This document shows positions 12,095 to 27,396 of a stretch of 64,000 bases of DNA, one piece after another. Within the stretch, counting starts at the first letter, position 1. The number at the start of each line of letters is the position of its first letter. A program made the position numbers and the translations under genes. This DNA comes from Corythucha ciliata (lineage: Eukaryota; Arthropoda; Insecta; Hemiptera; Tingidae): the NCBI GenBank assembly GCA_038030265.1, contig CM075940.1, positions 13,206,001 to 13,270,000 of the forward strand, in the 5' to 3' direction. Under the pieces are notes generated by a model. It was not told the DNA's origin. It made no database searches and worked only from the letters and a program-made list of their open reading frames with translations.

Positions 12095-15000
12095 TAACAT
12101 TTTCTGATGAAATATCGAAAGCTGCTTCCTATCCTTGCGTTACTTCTTCATCCGTTGTTTTATACAGCAGCAGAATGAAGACAATAAGGAAACACGACCA
12201 ACTAATTATGTCAATATGACTTAAGGAAGTGTGAGTCTTCTTTCTATTGATGACATTTCTCTTCCCGTATCATCGATCGAAGGAGATTCCATCGCATTAC
12301 ATGTAATAAAAAAATGAATGAAAAAAAAAATCTTGACAAGAAACATGGTTGTTATTTTTTTCTGAATGAGTTCCTTTTCCGGTGAAGTATCTGGGGGAAT
12401 AGGAGCTTCAATCAGACTATAAAGTGCTTGTTTTAAGGTTCCAGTTTGGATATCACACGAAAACCGATACCCCGTCCCCCCCCCTCAACCTGTTAAGAAA
12501 AACCAATTCCCCAAGAACAAAGCACTCTTTAAAGGAGTGAGACAGAAAAGAAGGCCTAGAATGCGTTTTTACTGCTCTCTTTTATGCAATACGCCGGCTT
12601 TGCCAAATAATTCTTCTTCCCCCCCCCCTCCCCGCGACCACCACACGAATACTAAATATACACACAAGGCAGAGCTCCAATTCATATAACCCCCATTCAT
12701 AGCTGGCTCGTAGTATTTATACACATCACTACTAATTAACTTTCTAGAGCTGGACGGTTGTCTTCCAACATCCGCCCTTTAAAAAAAAAAAAAAAGGAGG
12801 CAAAAAAGTTGGATAATTATTCGTTGAAACTTTTGGTTAGCATGGTGAGGAGGAGGTGGTGGAGGAGGAGGAGGGGTGAGCGAGTAAATAATCATTGAAA
12901 ATATCAGAACACCACATGTCAAGAATAATTAAAACAAGGACTAAATAAATAAGTGAAAGAAGGGTTGGAGCGGAAGAAGCAACAATAAGCAGGGGCAGAG
13001 GCCTAGGTAATATTTACGTAATAGGTGGATAGTTAAACAAACTACGCGAAGAAATCAAAGCGAAGCCCAAGTTATGAACTGCTAGTTTTTCAGGAGGCCT
13101 CCCTGTTTACTTTCGAAAAGCTTTTGAAGTGTAGCGAGCGTGTCTTTTCTCAACTCATTACTTCTGTTGTTCAGAAGGCTCACACAACTTATTCCACAAA
13201 GTACAAACAAATGATCTGTTTGGGAAATATTCTGACACTAATTTGCCATAACGATTGCCGGTGCAGTTGTTTAGGGTAAAAAGCTGCGGCATCTAAAATT
13301 ATACGGGAATCACGGCCGCACTGTGCCTTCGAAGAGGCCTTAGTGGCGATCGTAAGATAAGATTATTAATAGTGAAGCATGAATAGGGCGGCTTTAGAAA
13401 TGTAAAACATTTGCAAGGGGGAGAAGAAGACAATTAGAGGGTTGGTCCTCGCTATGAATACAAAGTTGGGATGTTTTTGTAGAGAGAAAGTGAAGATCAA
13501 AGTTAAAAAGGGTGAGGAGACACAATCTCTGCCTCAGTCTGATGCGCTACGATAACTCGACAAAGGACCCTCTGTTTTACTAACGCCTTATCTCCGCTCC
13601 AAGCTCACCTTTTCATTTTCTCAGGCCCTGATTTATTAGAATAATCAAAGTCCAATTAAGGGAGTTTTTTTAAAAAAAAAAAAAAAACAAGATAGCGTTC
13701 AATCGAGTTTCCGGAAAATCCTAGCGAGAGGGCATCGGCCGCAATTTCAAGCTGTGACGAAGACGAGCGTAATCAAGCAGGTCCCTGAAGTGACAAAGCA
13801 ATAAACCAAGGAGGGGTGAGAGTGAGAGAGAAAGAGGGGGGAAAAAAAAGGGAGAGTTTTTGAGGCGCTCCTAGTAGAACAGAAAAAAGGAGGCAGAAGA
13901 GGGTGGAAAACTGCTCCTTGTCCTACTATAAATAGACCCTCCAACACACACAAAAAAGTCATACTTAAAGAGATATTTTAGGACGCATTGGAGGTAGGGA
14001 CATAGTGGGAGATATGTCCATTCAGCTTGTTACACATTCGTCTTTAGTTGGAACCTTTCCCATCTCTCCATGAACAATAATCGTGGAAAATATTTGTCGA
14101 GCGAGCTTTTGATTAGTAGTTGCACTGCGTTACGGTTGATTGCTGTATGATTTTCTGTCCCTCGAAAGAAAACAAGGAAGGGTGGTCAGGGTGGGGGGAT
14201 TGAAAGGCTCAGGGTTGGGTGTATGATGAGGATTTAAGGGTAAAATATCGGAAGAGGGGTTACTCCGGTCACGTCTTGCCCATGCAGCAAAGGCTACAAT
14301 GCTATTATCATTGACAGTCTTCAGGGCCGATTACATCATTGAGTGACCCCCTACCTTTCCAAGTATATAATCCTCATGATATTTAATCCCTTGTCTCTTA
14401 AAAGCTTATTCTTCAAGAATGTTGGTTTATAACAACAACAAATAAACTACGAAAACTTGTGTATCTTTGAAGTTATCTTCAATATGTACCTTCACATATA
14501 TTCCCTCTCAAACCACAAGTTACCTTTTCCTTCCTTCCTGCATCAATGAGCCCGCAAAGGGAAACAACTTTTTCCCCTCAGTTCTTTCAGACCGCCAAGA
14601 AAAAGGCATTATGTCCAAGCCATTTTTGAACTAACATAAAAGTAAAAAAGGTATGTCACAAAATAGAAAGAAATCTTGCAACATTTACACTGAAAGTTGT
14701 GATGAAAGACCTGAAGGACATGTGTGTCCTTTAGACACATCCGTTAATTCCCCTTTTATTTTCCTTTTATCCTCCTACCACAAATCCGGATTACAGGCTT
14801 CCTACTGTTGTCACCCATTTGTTTCCCCTCCTCTATAAGGTTTGTTGGCAGTGAGTGTGTGGGGGGGGGGGGATGTTAGGATTTATACTTCCAATCTCTT
14901 ATGTGTACATAGTTCGTTTAATTATATGCGTCATAAAATAAGAATGGCGATTTCTCAGACACGCCTCCTTTTTCGACCACAACCTTCAATTTCCTTTTCA

Positions 15001-16472
15001 AGTGCCAAAAGGCTTAAAAGCTCGTTTCACTCCCGAAAATTAATTTCGCGGCAAAAGGGAAGGGTGACAAGATATTGATCCCCCTCCACTTTTTCTCATC
15101 CCCTTCTCAGCTTGTAGAAGATGAACGATTGATCATATGTAACAAGTACCGTGTAATAAGAGGGGTGAGTGGAGGCTCAATAAGACACTAAAAATGAGTG
15201 GGGAGGTGGGAGGACATGCGTGATAAGTCAGGGATTTGGTGGCTCAATCATAACGCGAGAGAGACGCTTGTTTGGTCTTTTGACAACAGATAGGAATTGA
15301 CATCCCAATCATTGCAACAAACCGACGCCACAACCTATTCTTCTTGTGACTTTCCGGGACGTCAGAGTTAACTTCCAACTTTTTCCTTTTTATTTTGCGA
15401 CAAGTGGGAGATATAGGGCCTGGGCTAGTTATTCGAATAAGAAACTCCATTATGATTAGACCTAAGGGAAGGAGGGATGAAGTGACAATTTCTTCAACTT
15501 TTTTGTCCGTAACAGCAGGGAAGTATACAAAAGGGAATGCTAGAATAGCGATGCGGAAGAAAAGGACAATAGCGAGGGGGATGAAAGGTACCATTTAGAA
15601 GGCCTCTGAGAGGGACAAAGATGAGGTGGTGAAGCGGAGAGGGAGATTTCATCAATCAGCGCCTTTAGGAGCTTTAACAATAAACTCGGGGGTCCCTGCT
15701 TAAAGAAAATATAATAAAAGAGGTGAATCTCACTGAGGGCGAGATTGTCATGCGGATCACGTAGCTAGTTTGAAGAGGGCGGGCTCCTCCACTGTGTTTT
15801 CTTGTTACAAAAGAGCGGAGGGACGACCTGTGTCGCTGGTCATCTGCATCCAGGGGAATCCCAAAAGCCTTACTCCAACCCGAACGGGAAGGGTCAACCC
15901 TTTTCTTCCCCTTAGCACAAGGCCAAATGCAATCTATGGAATACAAAGTGGGTCCTTGACTTCCGCTTGTAGCACTTCCTTCCTGGCATGCTTAATTCAG
16001 CGATAGACTCAGAACAAGAAAGAAAAAAAAAAAGTATGTCTCCCTTCCCAACTTCTAACTATACGTTTTTGTGAGACTCCTTCCACTCGAGTCCCTTCAC
16101 ATTTTGGTATCTTCTTATAGAAATAGATTTTAACGACATTTTCATGTAAACGACTCTTCAAATTCTTCCGTGTAAAAGAACAAGTAAGAGTGAGCTAAAG
16201 AAGGTTTTAGGGCTCCTGAGAATAAGTTTATTCTTAGATATTTGTTTATTCATTAAAACGTGTGCCTGGGACATATTCTATTCGACGAAGGACATGTTTA
16301 GGTATACTCAACGGATGCCGCCAATTGTTCGGGAACTGGGTTGCGGATAGACAAAAACTTCAAGATACCGTTCATCACGCATGTCAGAGCGCTCTTTGAA
16401 GTGTATCCGATGGAGGGACAGTGCTGCTTTAATTCGTTTCTGATGTTTGGGGTACGTGGTTTGTTCGGCGTT
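11401..16472. other. Non-coding DNA, no gene recognised
   Basis: No exon is identifiable. Contents include a CT microsatellite at about 12052-12087, a poly-G run at 11961-11970, a 12-base G run near 14861-14872, and A/G-rich tracts. The longest open frame (15244-15594, minus, 116 codons) has a hydrophobic start but an overlapping frame on the other strand, no family resemblance I can name, and no flanking exons. I do not call it a gene. Upstream SoxD exons may lie here, but none could be found by eye. Confidence 0.45.
12052..12087. repeat. CT dinucleotide microsatellite
   Basis: Uninterrupted run of about 18 CT repeats directly visible in the sequence. Confidence 0.95.
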
Positions 16473-17115
16473 TAGTGATGTGGTCTTGCGAGACCAAGAC
16501 CAAGGCGGTCTTGCAGTGAAATCACGGTCTTGGTCTTGGTCTTGCAGCCATGGTCTTGGTCTTGCACAAATGTACGCAATGTATGTATAACAGTTATGTA
16601 AATGCATATAATATCATGAATTAGAGTAGAGAATAATTAACTTTCGGATTTAATGATTTATTGAGGGGTTCATGTTTTAGTTATTGGCGGGGGCGGGTGT
16701 CCTATTGGAACCCGTGTGTTTTCCTTAGGGTGTTTTAAAGTGAGAAAAACGCATGTCGATATTTACGTTAAAAGAAGCCATATTGGCTTTGTACTTTTCC
16801 CGTATAAAAAGAAAAATCTCGATAAATGACTTGGTTGGTTGGTTGAACTTGGGTGGGAGGGGGTGTAATCCTGTTGCTGTTCGCAAACTTTTCTACAAAA
16901 AAAGGTAATGTGGGAAAGAAACAAGCAAGATTGGTGATATAATGCGTAAATAACGAAATTATTTCATGATTCAGGGTCAAAGGAACGATTTTTGTTGGGT
17001 CTCAATCGGGTGAAACAGATGTTGGGGGTCTCGCAAGACTGGTCTTGGTCCAAGACCAACTCACTACTCGCAAGACTAAGACCTTGCGAGACCGGCCTGG
17101 TCTTGCTCATCACTG
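16473..17115. mobile_element. Candidate non-autonomous DNA transposon with GGTCTTG subterminal motifs
   Basis: The left end reads TAGTGATG and is followed by dense GGTCTTG / CAAGACC copies (16483-16566). The right end is the inverted CATCACTG, preceded by the same motif set (17022-17106). Inverted AGTGATG ends with clustered subterminal repeats resemble hAT-type non-autonomous elements. No transposase frame lies inside. The 8-bp flanks are only loosely alike (tcggcgtt and cggatgta), so target-site duplication is unproven. Confidence 0.4.
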
Positions 17116-18440
17116 CGGATGTAGCTCGAGAGATGGCGCTTCCATCAGTCGATTTGAGGCAGGCCACGTCAAGAAAAACATTAACTCGATGACAGCTCTT
17201 CTTCGCTCGATTAGTTACTCGCTCGATTTTCCCAACTAGTCCGATCAATGATTGCCCTGTGCCCGAGGGGGGGGGGCACAGGGGCCATAACCCCCCCCCC
17301 CCCCGTTGGCGGAGTCGAAGTCACTTGTGCAAATAAATCATCAAAATCCCATCGAGTCAAATTTTAGGGTCATTTTCTCAAAGGTACAGGTCTGAGAAAC
17401 ACGTGATTTATGAGTCCCCCTGAGCCGTGCTCAACCAAGAAATACAGGCGGTTCCAAGTTTCCCTTCATGGTCGCTCGTATCATCCGATTTTTCTCTACC
17501 CTTGGGTCACTATAGTACGAGCGCTCGTTAAAAAAACAAACCCACCCCAGGGTTGCCACCATATCTCAAAAAGCGTCCATGGATCCAGTCATGAGGCAAA
17601 AGACACCTGACTTCAGGCATCAGGACTTTTCTTTGGACTTCAGCCCTGTCCGCTGGAAAGTTCTTGCGCCATTTTAAAACGGAGGCATCAAAGTGAGAGC
17701 CCTTTCATTGAATCTCACTGAGACCACCCTAAACTGAACTGGTGGGTAAGGTTGAAATATCTCTAGACGCGAAAGAAATAGCTCCGAGCTGTTTTGCCTT
17801 TGATAACACCGACTATGACTCTATGAAGGTCGCGGTAAAGAGCAGAAGAGAGGCTCATCCGTCACAACGCACGCAGTGTGTGGACTGGTCCGGAAAACGT
17901 TTGGCAAAACATTGGGGGGGGGGGGCTTAATGGCAAAAAATGGTCTTGTGATTGTACACTGCCGCTGTTAGGCCTATCGTCACCTATGGCATACATGGTG
18001 GCGCCGCGGCGGTGAGACTACTGCGGTCGGAGTACGTAAAATGGCGGGTGTCCAGGTTCTGGAGGAAGTTACATGAAATGAGGCGGTTAAAATACTGAAG
18101 GAAATGAGCGTTGGGATTGTCTGTAGAGATCGACAGAAGTACATCAGATAGTTGAGGCTAGCCATCAAGTATCTTGAAGGAAATATATATGACTGGCCAT
18201 TAACCTGGTTAACGTTTTACTCGAAGTGTTTAGTGAGTGATGCAAAAAGGACCTCAGAGCGCTTGCTCGCCGCCTTCTGATCGACGGAGGAGGCCCTGTC
18301 CTTCTCATCTGTGGTGTGGAGTCGAAAAAAGAGAGTAAATACGAAAAACGTTATCCAAGTCTACGAAGTCTCCGGACCTGCTACGATTTTTTATTTCATT
18401 TTTTTAAATTACGAAGTAGGTTTCGACTCCCGTTCAAACG
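17116..18440. other. Non-coding DNA, no gene recognised
   Basis: Contains a poly-G run at about 17267, a 14-base C run at 17291-17304 and another G run near 17910. A short phrase around TTTATGAGTCCCC (near 17408) recurs at about 25200, 25350 and, inverted, 57340, so part of this stretch is dispersed repeat. No exon is supported. Confidence 0.45.
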
Positions 18441-19126
18441 TTCCAAGTTTCAGCCCCGAAATTGCCTTCAAATGCCACGAATTGATGGATTTTCCCCCTC
18501 ATTTTAGCCGCGAACTTCAGCCTCTTCTACACTTTATCCGCGAATTAGTGATTTTCCCCCATTTTAGCCGCGAATTACCACTTTCTCTTAATTTTAGCGG
18601 TGAAGTTGCCTTTTATATACCATGTTAACGATTTTCCTCAATTTTGTCTGCAAATTAGCGATTTTTACCTTTTCAACAGCGAATTAGCATTTTTTCTCAC
18701 TTTAAGCTGCATATTAGAGTTTTTCTTAATTTCGGTCGCCCTAATTAGTGATTTTTCTCTATATTGATCGCAATTTAGCGGTGTACGAACTATTTTTGTC
18801 CCGCATTATCAATTTTTTGTTCACATTTAGCTTTAAATTAGTGCTTTTTCTCAGTTTTAGACCCGAAGCCACAGATTTGTGTTTGTCCCAATAATTTTAG
18901 CGGCTAAATTAGCCATCTCCGTTTAGCCTCCAAAAATGGAGGGAAATCGCTTATTCACGGCTAAAATGGAGACAAATATAGCAAAGTCACCGATGAAATT
19001 GAAAAGAAGCGCTGAAGTGTAGAAATAACGCTAATTTGCGGTTAAAATGGAGAAAATGTCAAATCGCGGCTTATTCTGAACGGTGACTTCGTGGGGGCGC
19101 TGGTGATATGACTAAGGCCGGCACTG
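18440..19126. repeat. Family A array, orientation switch, ending in transposon-like terminus
   Basis: From about 18480 to 18890 the units read in reverse complement (TTTAGCCGCGAATTAGCG type). From about 18900 to 19080 they read in plus orientation. The array ends at 19114-19126 with AAGGCCGGCACTG, the inverted form of a terminus also found at 27397 and 44209 beside family A arrays. Confidence 0.65.
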
Positions 19127-19428
19127 GCAAAGCTACAAATCCGTGATTTTCCACCTTTAGATTGTCCGTTCTTGTGGTTGTGAGTTGATGGTTTCCGGGT
19201 TGTTTTGGGGATTTTATGAAAAATGGCCCTTTCCAGGCCATTCATTAAGCTCCATGGTCTAAAGGTCAGGGGGGTGGTCACTCAATACAGCCCCTCTACT
19301 GTGCCCACGCCTGCAGTATTGTACGTTGCGAACAGCTCTGCAAAATCTGATGCTCTACCTATTGTGGGCCATTGTTAACACGTGATACTAAACGTTAACT
19401 CCCCCCCCCCCTCTCCTTCTGTCTACAG

Positions 19429-21012
<1,584 letters not shown>

Positions 21013-22490
21013 TGACTGTGATTTATATATCGTCTTGAAAGTAGACTGTAAATTTTTAATTGTGTAGCTTGCCAAAAAGAAAAAAGAAAAAAAATGTACT
21101 CAAAGTATTGCCCCTCCCTTCTCAGTTTTAAACGTTATTACATATAGAGAGAAAAAAGTAGACAATTAGGGATATCAAGTAAAGAAAATAATTAGGTGGA
21201 AATACTCAATGATCTTTGAATTAAGCGACGTTTCTTAGTTAATATTCTTACGGGTTAACTAAACCAAAATCAAATATTTCGTCTTGTTCTATATTTTGTT
21301 TGTTTTTGTTTGTTTTGCCTCCCTGTTGTTGACAAGAAATTTTTTTTCTTTAATTTATGCCCAATTTAATGTACATAAATTTATTTATTATGTTTGTCAT
21401 ACTTTTTTGTATATTTTTATTTTTTATTGTTTAGTGACTTTTTCGTTTCGTTCACTTTCATACATTTCCAACTGTACATACATTTTTTTTTTATCAATGT
21501 TGTTTATGAAACTTTTTACGCGTAAATCACGTTCATTTCAATTTTTAAAGCCGAATGTTCTTATGTGATAACAATATTTTAGAGCTGAGAGGACTGAGTT
21601 TAAGTTACTGGGAACCCATCAAATTCCTCATTGTCACCCTTCCCATCTCCAACCTCCCACGACATTAATCAGATTTCGGTGTTTTTTATTGTGATATTTC
21701 ATCCCCTCTATACCCTACCATCACATCTTACATCAATCGTTGTAAAATCATCTTTAATTGGAACATTCGGCGTTTTTTTTTTTTTTTGTGACTCTCATTC
21801 CTAAAATGAAATTGATATGTGTATAAATTACTTTGTTTGCTACATTTAAATACGTGTTTAAATTTAGTAAGTTGAATTTTTAAAAAAACAAAAAAAAAAA
21901 AAGGTTCGGCATTAGTAGGACATTTTCTGGCATTTGTATATAGTGTAAGTACTATCCAAAATGTTCTCGATTTCCTTTCTCCTCTCAACCCCCCACCCAC
22001 CCACCCATCCATCCCGCTCCAACCATTATTTATGTGATCAAATTTTAAGTTTCGCTTTGGACGAGTTGGAAATTAATCCTGAGAATGTCAAACGCATTGT
22101 ATTAGAGTGCTTAGCGGTTTAATTTTTAGGAGTTCAAGTATTATATTTTTGTGATCTGTGAAGTTAGAAATTCGTTTCGTTGATAAATTCTGCCACGAAA
22201 ATATTATAATTCATAACGATTATTATGATGACTGGTAGACCTAAATGTGACTTTTAAAATTATATTAACATTTTTTACCCTTCTTTTTCTATAGTTTTAT
22301 TACCATTTTATTCTTAATTATTACTTCGTAATTTCAAAGTTGAGGTCTACAGCGCTCAAACTCATTAAAATCCGGTATTCTAGTTTACTACTATCCCAAA
22401 ATATCAGTGTAAATATGTTTTTTTAAAAAATCATGTTCAATGTACGCGTGCGCATTCATCAGGGCAGGTTCGAATTTAGCTTTGAATAAA
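21013..22490 (+). other. Probable 3' UTR of the SoxD gene
   Basis: AT-rich sequence directly after the SoxD stop, with long T and A runs and no plausible coding frame. Candidate poly(A) signals are AATAAA at 22485-22490 and an ATTAAA near 22915. The true end needs transcript data. T-rich open frames here (for example 21284-21568) are artefacts. Confidence 0.55.
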
Positions 22491-25400
22491 AGAAAAATTG
22501 AAAGATATTTCATTATGTATATAAATTCAACTTAATGCTAGTCGCTGAGTCAATGGCAGTGTTTCAAAACACTCATCTCCCCTCTCCCAACTACGAACAC
22601 TTCTCACTGCCTTTTGAAGTAATTTTGAATTCTATTGGCAGAATCTTTTCACGTGGAAGTCACTTTCCCCCTACCCCTACCCCGACCCCAACAACCTCCA
22701 CCAATGACACTTTTTCTGTGTTCAAGACTTGATTAATTAGGTGCCAATTATTTGTTTCTATCTCTGTAAAACTGTGCCATGAGTGTGAACTTTAAATGTA
22801 CAGATTGCTCGTATTGTGCCACTTGAAACTTTTAATTATTTTAAACAAAAACAAAAATAATGTTGCTTGGTAATATTGTTTTTTGATGCGTTGCCATAAT
22901 ATGAGGCTTTTATATTAAAGGCTCCTCCTTTCGTAACTTATTGTACACTACGAACGAAATCTATATATTCTAGTGGTTATTTAAGAATTATAATGTATGT
23001 ATATAAAGTATATATGCATATATTAAATTGTGTATATACAATCAGTAACACTATTATTAATATTTAATATGGAAATATATTTAAAATTTTATTGTTATGA
23101 AAACGACAAAAAGTGGTTATTATTTTGCCTTTGCATGAAATCATGAAATATGACGGAAAATCCACGACCTTGCAGTTGACACGCTGTCCAATTCTGGGGG
23201 GGGGGGGGGAGTTCATAAGTTGAGGCGTTCGACTCTCCATCCTGGTCGAACGCCTGAGTTGTATGGAACTTGGATTGACCCGTCGTTGATGAAGTCGAGT
23301 CAATCGGCGGATATCGATTTTTTTACATTGATCGGTCCTTTGCATTGGACAACTGCATTTTTTGCTAGCAAAAGGTGGCTTATTCGGCAGCCAGCCGTGG
23401 GATAGGTAAAAGGTGAGCTGTAACACGCACGACGCGATGGGCTATGCGGGTTGTGGCCTACCCACATTTGCGATCGTTTTTACATTTCGACGAGCGAAAT
23501 CCACCGGGGGGGGATTGGACCGCCGACCACGCGTGTGTGTTAGCTGAAGTTTGAAGAGGGGGGGGGGGTAATGATAAAATGCCATGGTTTTGCACTTTTC
23601 ATGACTGAAGGACCGCACGCTCTTCGTTCCAACTACTTTTATGTCAGAGCACGGAGGCGACGCGACGTCCTGCACACTGATGAAGCGGTCGAGTCATCGA
23701 CGGCACCCTATAAACTGTAGCAATGTGTTTTTTCAACGTTTTTGTGGATAAAGATGGAATAAAAGACGGGTTTTACGGCCCGAAGAAAGAATTTGCCTCC
23801 TCTCCGTGCATGTCGTTGACTACCTTCAACTCTTCAGTGCCCAGAGGAATCTCCATCAGGAGCAAAATAGGTTAAAAGATGAGTCGCTCACGTTTGAAAT
23901 ACTGAAAACAAAGTCAAGTCTTTTCCTGTCAACTCGAAAATGCAAGATCTGAACGGCATTGAATCGATTGAAACTCAGAGACTTCGTTTTACGAGATCTC
24001 GCCGCGAAAAATCCAATATTGCCAATAAAGGACGTGAAATTGGGCTGAGATTCGGACATTCGTCGATCCATTCGTAGGATAAAAACTCAGAAGCCTGGAA
24101 GAACGCCTCTATTCAATTAAGATTGTCGTCAGTGAGGCAAATAAACGAAACAGCCAGAAGGGTGGCCATATTTGACCGATTTTACGACAATTTAAGTCAG
24201 TCGAGGCAGACCGTCATATAGCCGACGGAAACGTCGAAACAGCCTTATACCTACGATGCTGGTGAAGCTCGCCCGTTTGAGAACTCTGTCACTCTTGGGC
24301 ATAATTCTACGTTCTAGTCTATAGACACTCAAATTGACGTAAAAACCTGGAAATTTTGAGTCTAGTCGTAACGCCAATGCAATTTTTCGCGATTCAAGCG
24401 ATCAAAAACAACCGTGGGGGATTGTGACGCAATAAAGTACCAAGCATTCCGAGATAATTTGTTTTAAAACGCGCTGAAACGCCAGCTGCCGGAGTAAATG
24501 TCATTTCCCAATCCGAAGTAATAGGATAGGGGGGGGGGGTACTATTAATACCGATTTTAAAACGTTTCCTCTCCGCATTTTCATCGCAGATAAATCCACT
24601 CTAAAACAGTAAAATACCTGTGCGCCCAACACATGCTCCGTGATATTAAACACCCGCAATACACCGACAACTTTCCTCAGCATTGCCATCATCATCACTG
24701 AGGACTCTTTTCTGCACTGGAAGTTCATTGGTTGCTTGCAATCAGGCCTTTTTCATAAATTATCCCATTAGTCGGATCACAATAGCCGGATTTTATGCTA
24801 ACGTGCTATCAGTGCTGAGATTTAGCCCGGCCAAGCACTCAAACGAAGAATGATGAAAAAAAAAAAAACACGTTGAGAGTATTAGAGGGTCAATTAACGG
24901 TCTAAATGAGCCAGACGATTGCTTAAAGAATACATCAACCCCCCCCCCCTTTTGCATGGACTTCACGGCTGTCGATTGCGGGGCCACGGAAAATGTCGTC
25001 GTCAAAAACCACGGAATCACGGGAAGAAAGTCATCAACTGCTCGTCCGAAATGAATTTTCCCCCCAAGAATCCCCAAGATACGTGGTTTCATCCATTTTT
25101 TAATCTAGGCCATTTTCGAAACAAAAAAAAAAACACCCAGACAAAATGGGCGTTTTTTAGGCACTTATTTCAAAGTGTTCCGACCTGAGCCCAACGCGGT
25201 TTATGAGTCCCTCAGACCATATGCTCAACTGACAAATTGAGGTGGTCCAGGTAGGGCCTGGAAGCTCCTAAGCGCCTTTCAAAGTGCCCAAAAATGAGCG
25301 CTTTGGTTTTTTGTTTTCAAGCGTTTCTAGTTGCACCGGCTGCGTTTTCATGAGTCCCTCGCGGACCATGCTGAATTTATAATGAGCGTTTACAGCCGAA

Positions 25401-25950
25401 GTCCTCGAATCACGAATCCCACGATGGGCCAGAGAGATCCATTCAGGCTGGGACACAGAGGAGATTGTAGGGGTGATCGCCCCCCCACCCACCTAATCAG
25501 GACACCGACAAAAAAATATCCGGGGGCGCCGCAAGGGGTTGGAAAAACACCTTTTTCTTTGTAACTGACTGCAAAAGCAGACAGCAAAAACGATTATTCC
25601 CGGGGTGGTTTGCTATGAAAACGTCGACTTCTTTTGGAGTTTGTTTCTTCAACTTTGCGTGTTTGAGTAGATATTAATGGCTTTATCACTTTTTGTGCCG
25701 AAATGGTCAGTCTGGGACTGGCCAGAGGACGCGACTAAAGTGCCGGCTGGCCAAATTTCGAATTTTGTGTTCCCTTGATGTCTGATTTCTACTAATCATC
25801 ATCAGATGGCTCAGATGGTGAGTCCTCGTGGAGAGCCGAGAGCCGTCGAAAGGAAGGATTCCCTTCTCTGGGCGCGGTATTTCTGAGCAGGAACGCACCG
25901 AGGTTAGTGGTGAAGGGGGTGAACCGCCCCAAGCAATCTTTCTGAGGGGG
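22491..25950. other. Non-coding DNA, no gene recognised
   Basis: AT-rich to about 23100, then GC-richer sequence of unknown origin. Poly-G/C runs lie near 23198, 23560, 24530 and 24940. About 25190-25400 carries two copies of a phrase around TTATGAGTCCCTC that also occurs near 17408 and, inverted, at 57340. Open frames are short and conflict on both strands. Part of it may be decayed transposon, but no domain could be named. Confidence 0.4.
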
Positions 25951-25959
25951 AGGGGGGAA

Positions 25960-26900
25960 AGGAAATTGAGACTAAAGGTTAATTCACTGATGAAATTGAA
26001 GAAAAATCTCTAAAACGCAGGTAAACTCGGGAAAAAGAGCTAAGAGAAGAGAGCTTGAGAAAAAGCGATAATTTCAGGCTAAAAATGTAAAGAAAAAAAA
26101 GGCGCGTTCGTGGCTGAACTTCAGAAAAAACGCCAATTCGCAGCTAAAATAGAGCCTCAGTGCTCATTCGCACGTAAAATTGAGAAAAAGCGCTCATTTT
26201 ACAACTAAAAATTGAGAAAACGCCTAGTCACGGTCCATGGAGGCAACTTCATGGCTAAAATTGAGAAAGAGCGCTAATTCGTCGATTAAATCGAGGAAAA
26301 CCGCAAATTTGCGGCTAAAATATATAAAAAACGCTTATAGCTAATCAAATTAAGAAGAATCGATAATTAGAGGCTGAAGCTGCGAAAAAACGAGCATTCG
26401 TGGCTGAAATTCGAGACAAAAAATTGAGATACAGCACAAATTCGCGTGCAAAATTGAGTAATATCGCTCATTCACAACTGAAATTGAGAAAACACCAATT
26501 CACGGTACGTATGTAGGCAATTTCTTGACTAAAATTTTAAAAGATCGTCAATTCGCCGCTAAAAATCAGAAAAAGCACTAATCGTGAATAAAATTAATAA
26601 AAACTCCAATTCGCAGCTAAAATTGGGACACAGTAGAAATTCTCGTGTAAAAATTTAGAAAAAGCGCTCAATAACAACTAAATTTGAGAGAAAACGCCTA
26701 GTCGCGCGGTTCATGAAGGCAACTTCGTGGCTAAAATTGAGAAAGAGCGCTAATTGATTATCGTCGATTCAATGGAGGAAAACCGCCAATTAGCGGCTAA
26801 AATATAGAAAAACGCTTATTTGCGGCTATAAGTGAGAACGCGTGATGAATCGCAAATAAAATTAAGAAGAAGCGTTGATTTGAGGCTGTAACTGAGCAAA
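25960..26900 (+). repeat. Family A ~30-bp repeat array (plus orientation)
   Basis: Many degenerate units of the GCTAATTCGCGGCTAAAA type, each with TTGAGAAAAAGC. Sub-blocks repeat on a larger scale: the phrase AGGCAACTTC then GTGGCTAAAATTGAG recurs at about 26240 and 26725, suggesting higher-order duplication. Confidence 0.75.
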
Positions 26901-27396
26901 AAAGGGAGCATTTCCGTTGACCCCATCTGTGGCAGCTCTAGTCACAATCCCGGATATAGGGTTGCCAGATAGCCAAGGCTCTTCGCCCGGAGATATTCAT
27001 ATACTGTTAAGGGGGGGGGGGGTACATATCGACTCGAGAGCTTTTAAATGGGCCAATCTGCACTATTTCAATACTCAAGAGCCAACCTGGATTAATTGGA
27101 TCAAAGAACTAATCTGAAAGCGGTTAGAGGCCCATAATCAATGGGGTGGGGAGGGGGGATTTCACTCGGATTGATTGTTCTGTGGTTATAGCTTTCTGTG
27201 GAAAGCATTTTGGGGTTTTAGCATTTCACGATTACAGCTTTTTGACTCAGTGGCGTCTATCAGGAGGGGGTTGGAGGCGACTTGCCTCCAATTGATGCAG
27301 CCAGGGGGGGAAAAGATGATTTTTGTTAACATCCAGGGGGGGATTTGCTCCTCTCTTACTGTGCGAGGGCTTTGGCATATGTATATTTAATGTAGT

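Noticed and set aside
15244..15598. Minus-strand frame of 116 codons with hydrophobic start
   Set aside because: No family resemblance, no flanking exons, and an overlapping open frame on the opposite strand.
21284..21568. 94-codon hydrophobic frame after SoxD
   Set aside because: It is translated T-rich 3' UTR; composition alone explains the Phe/Tyr/Leu content.
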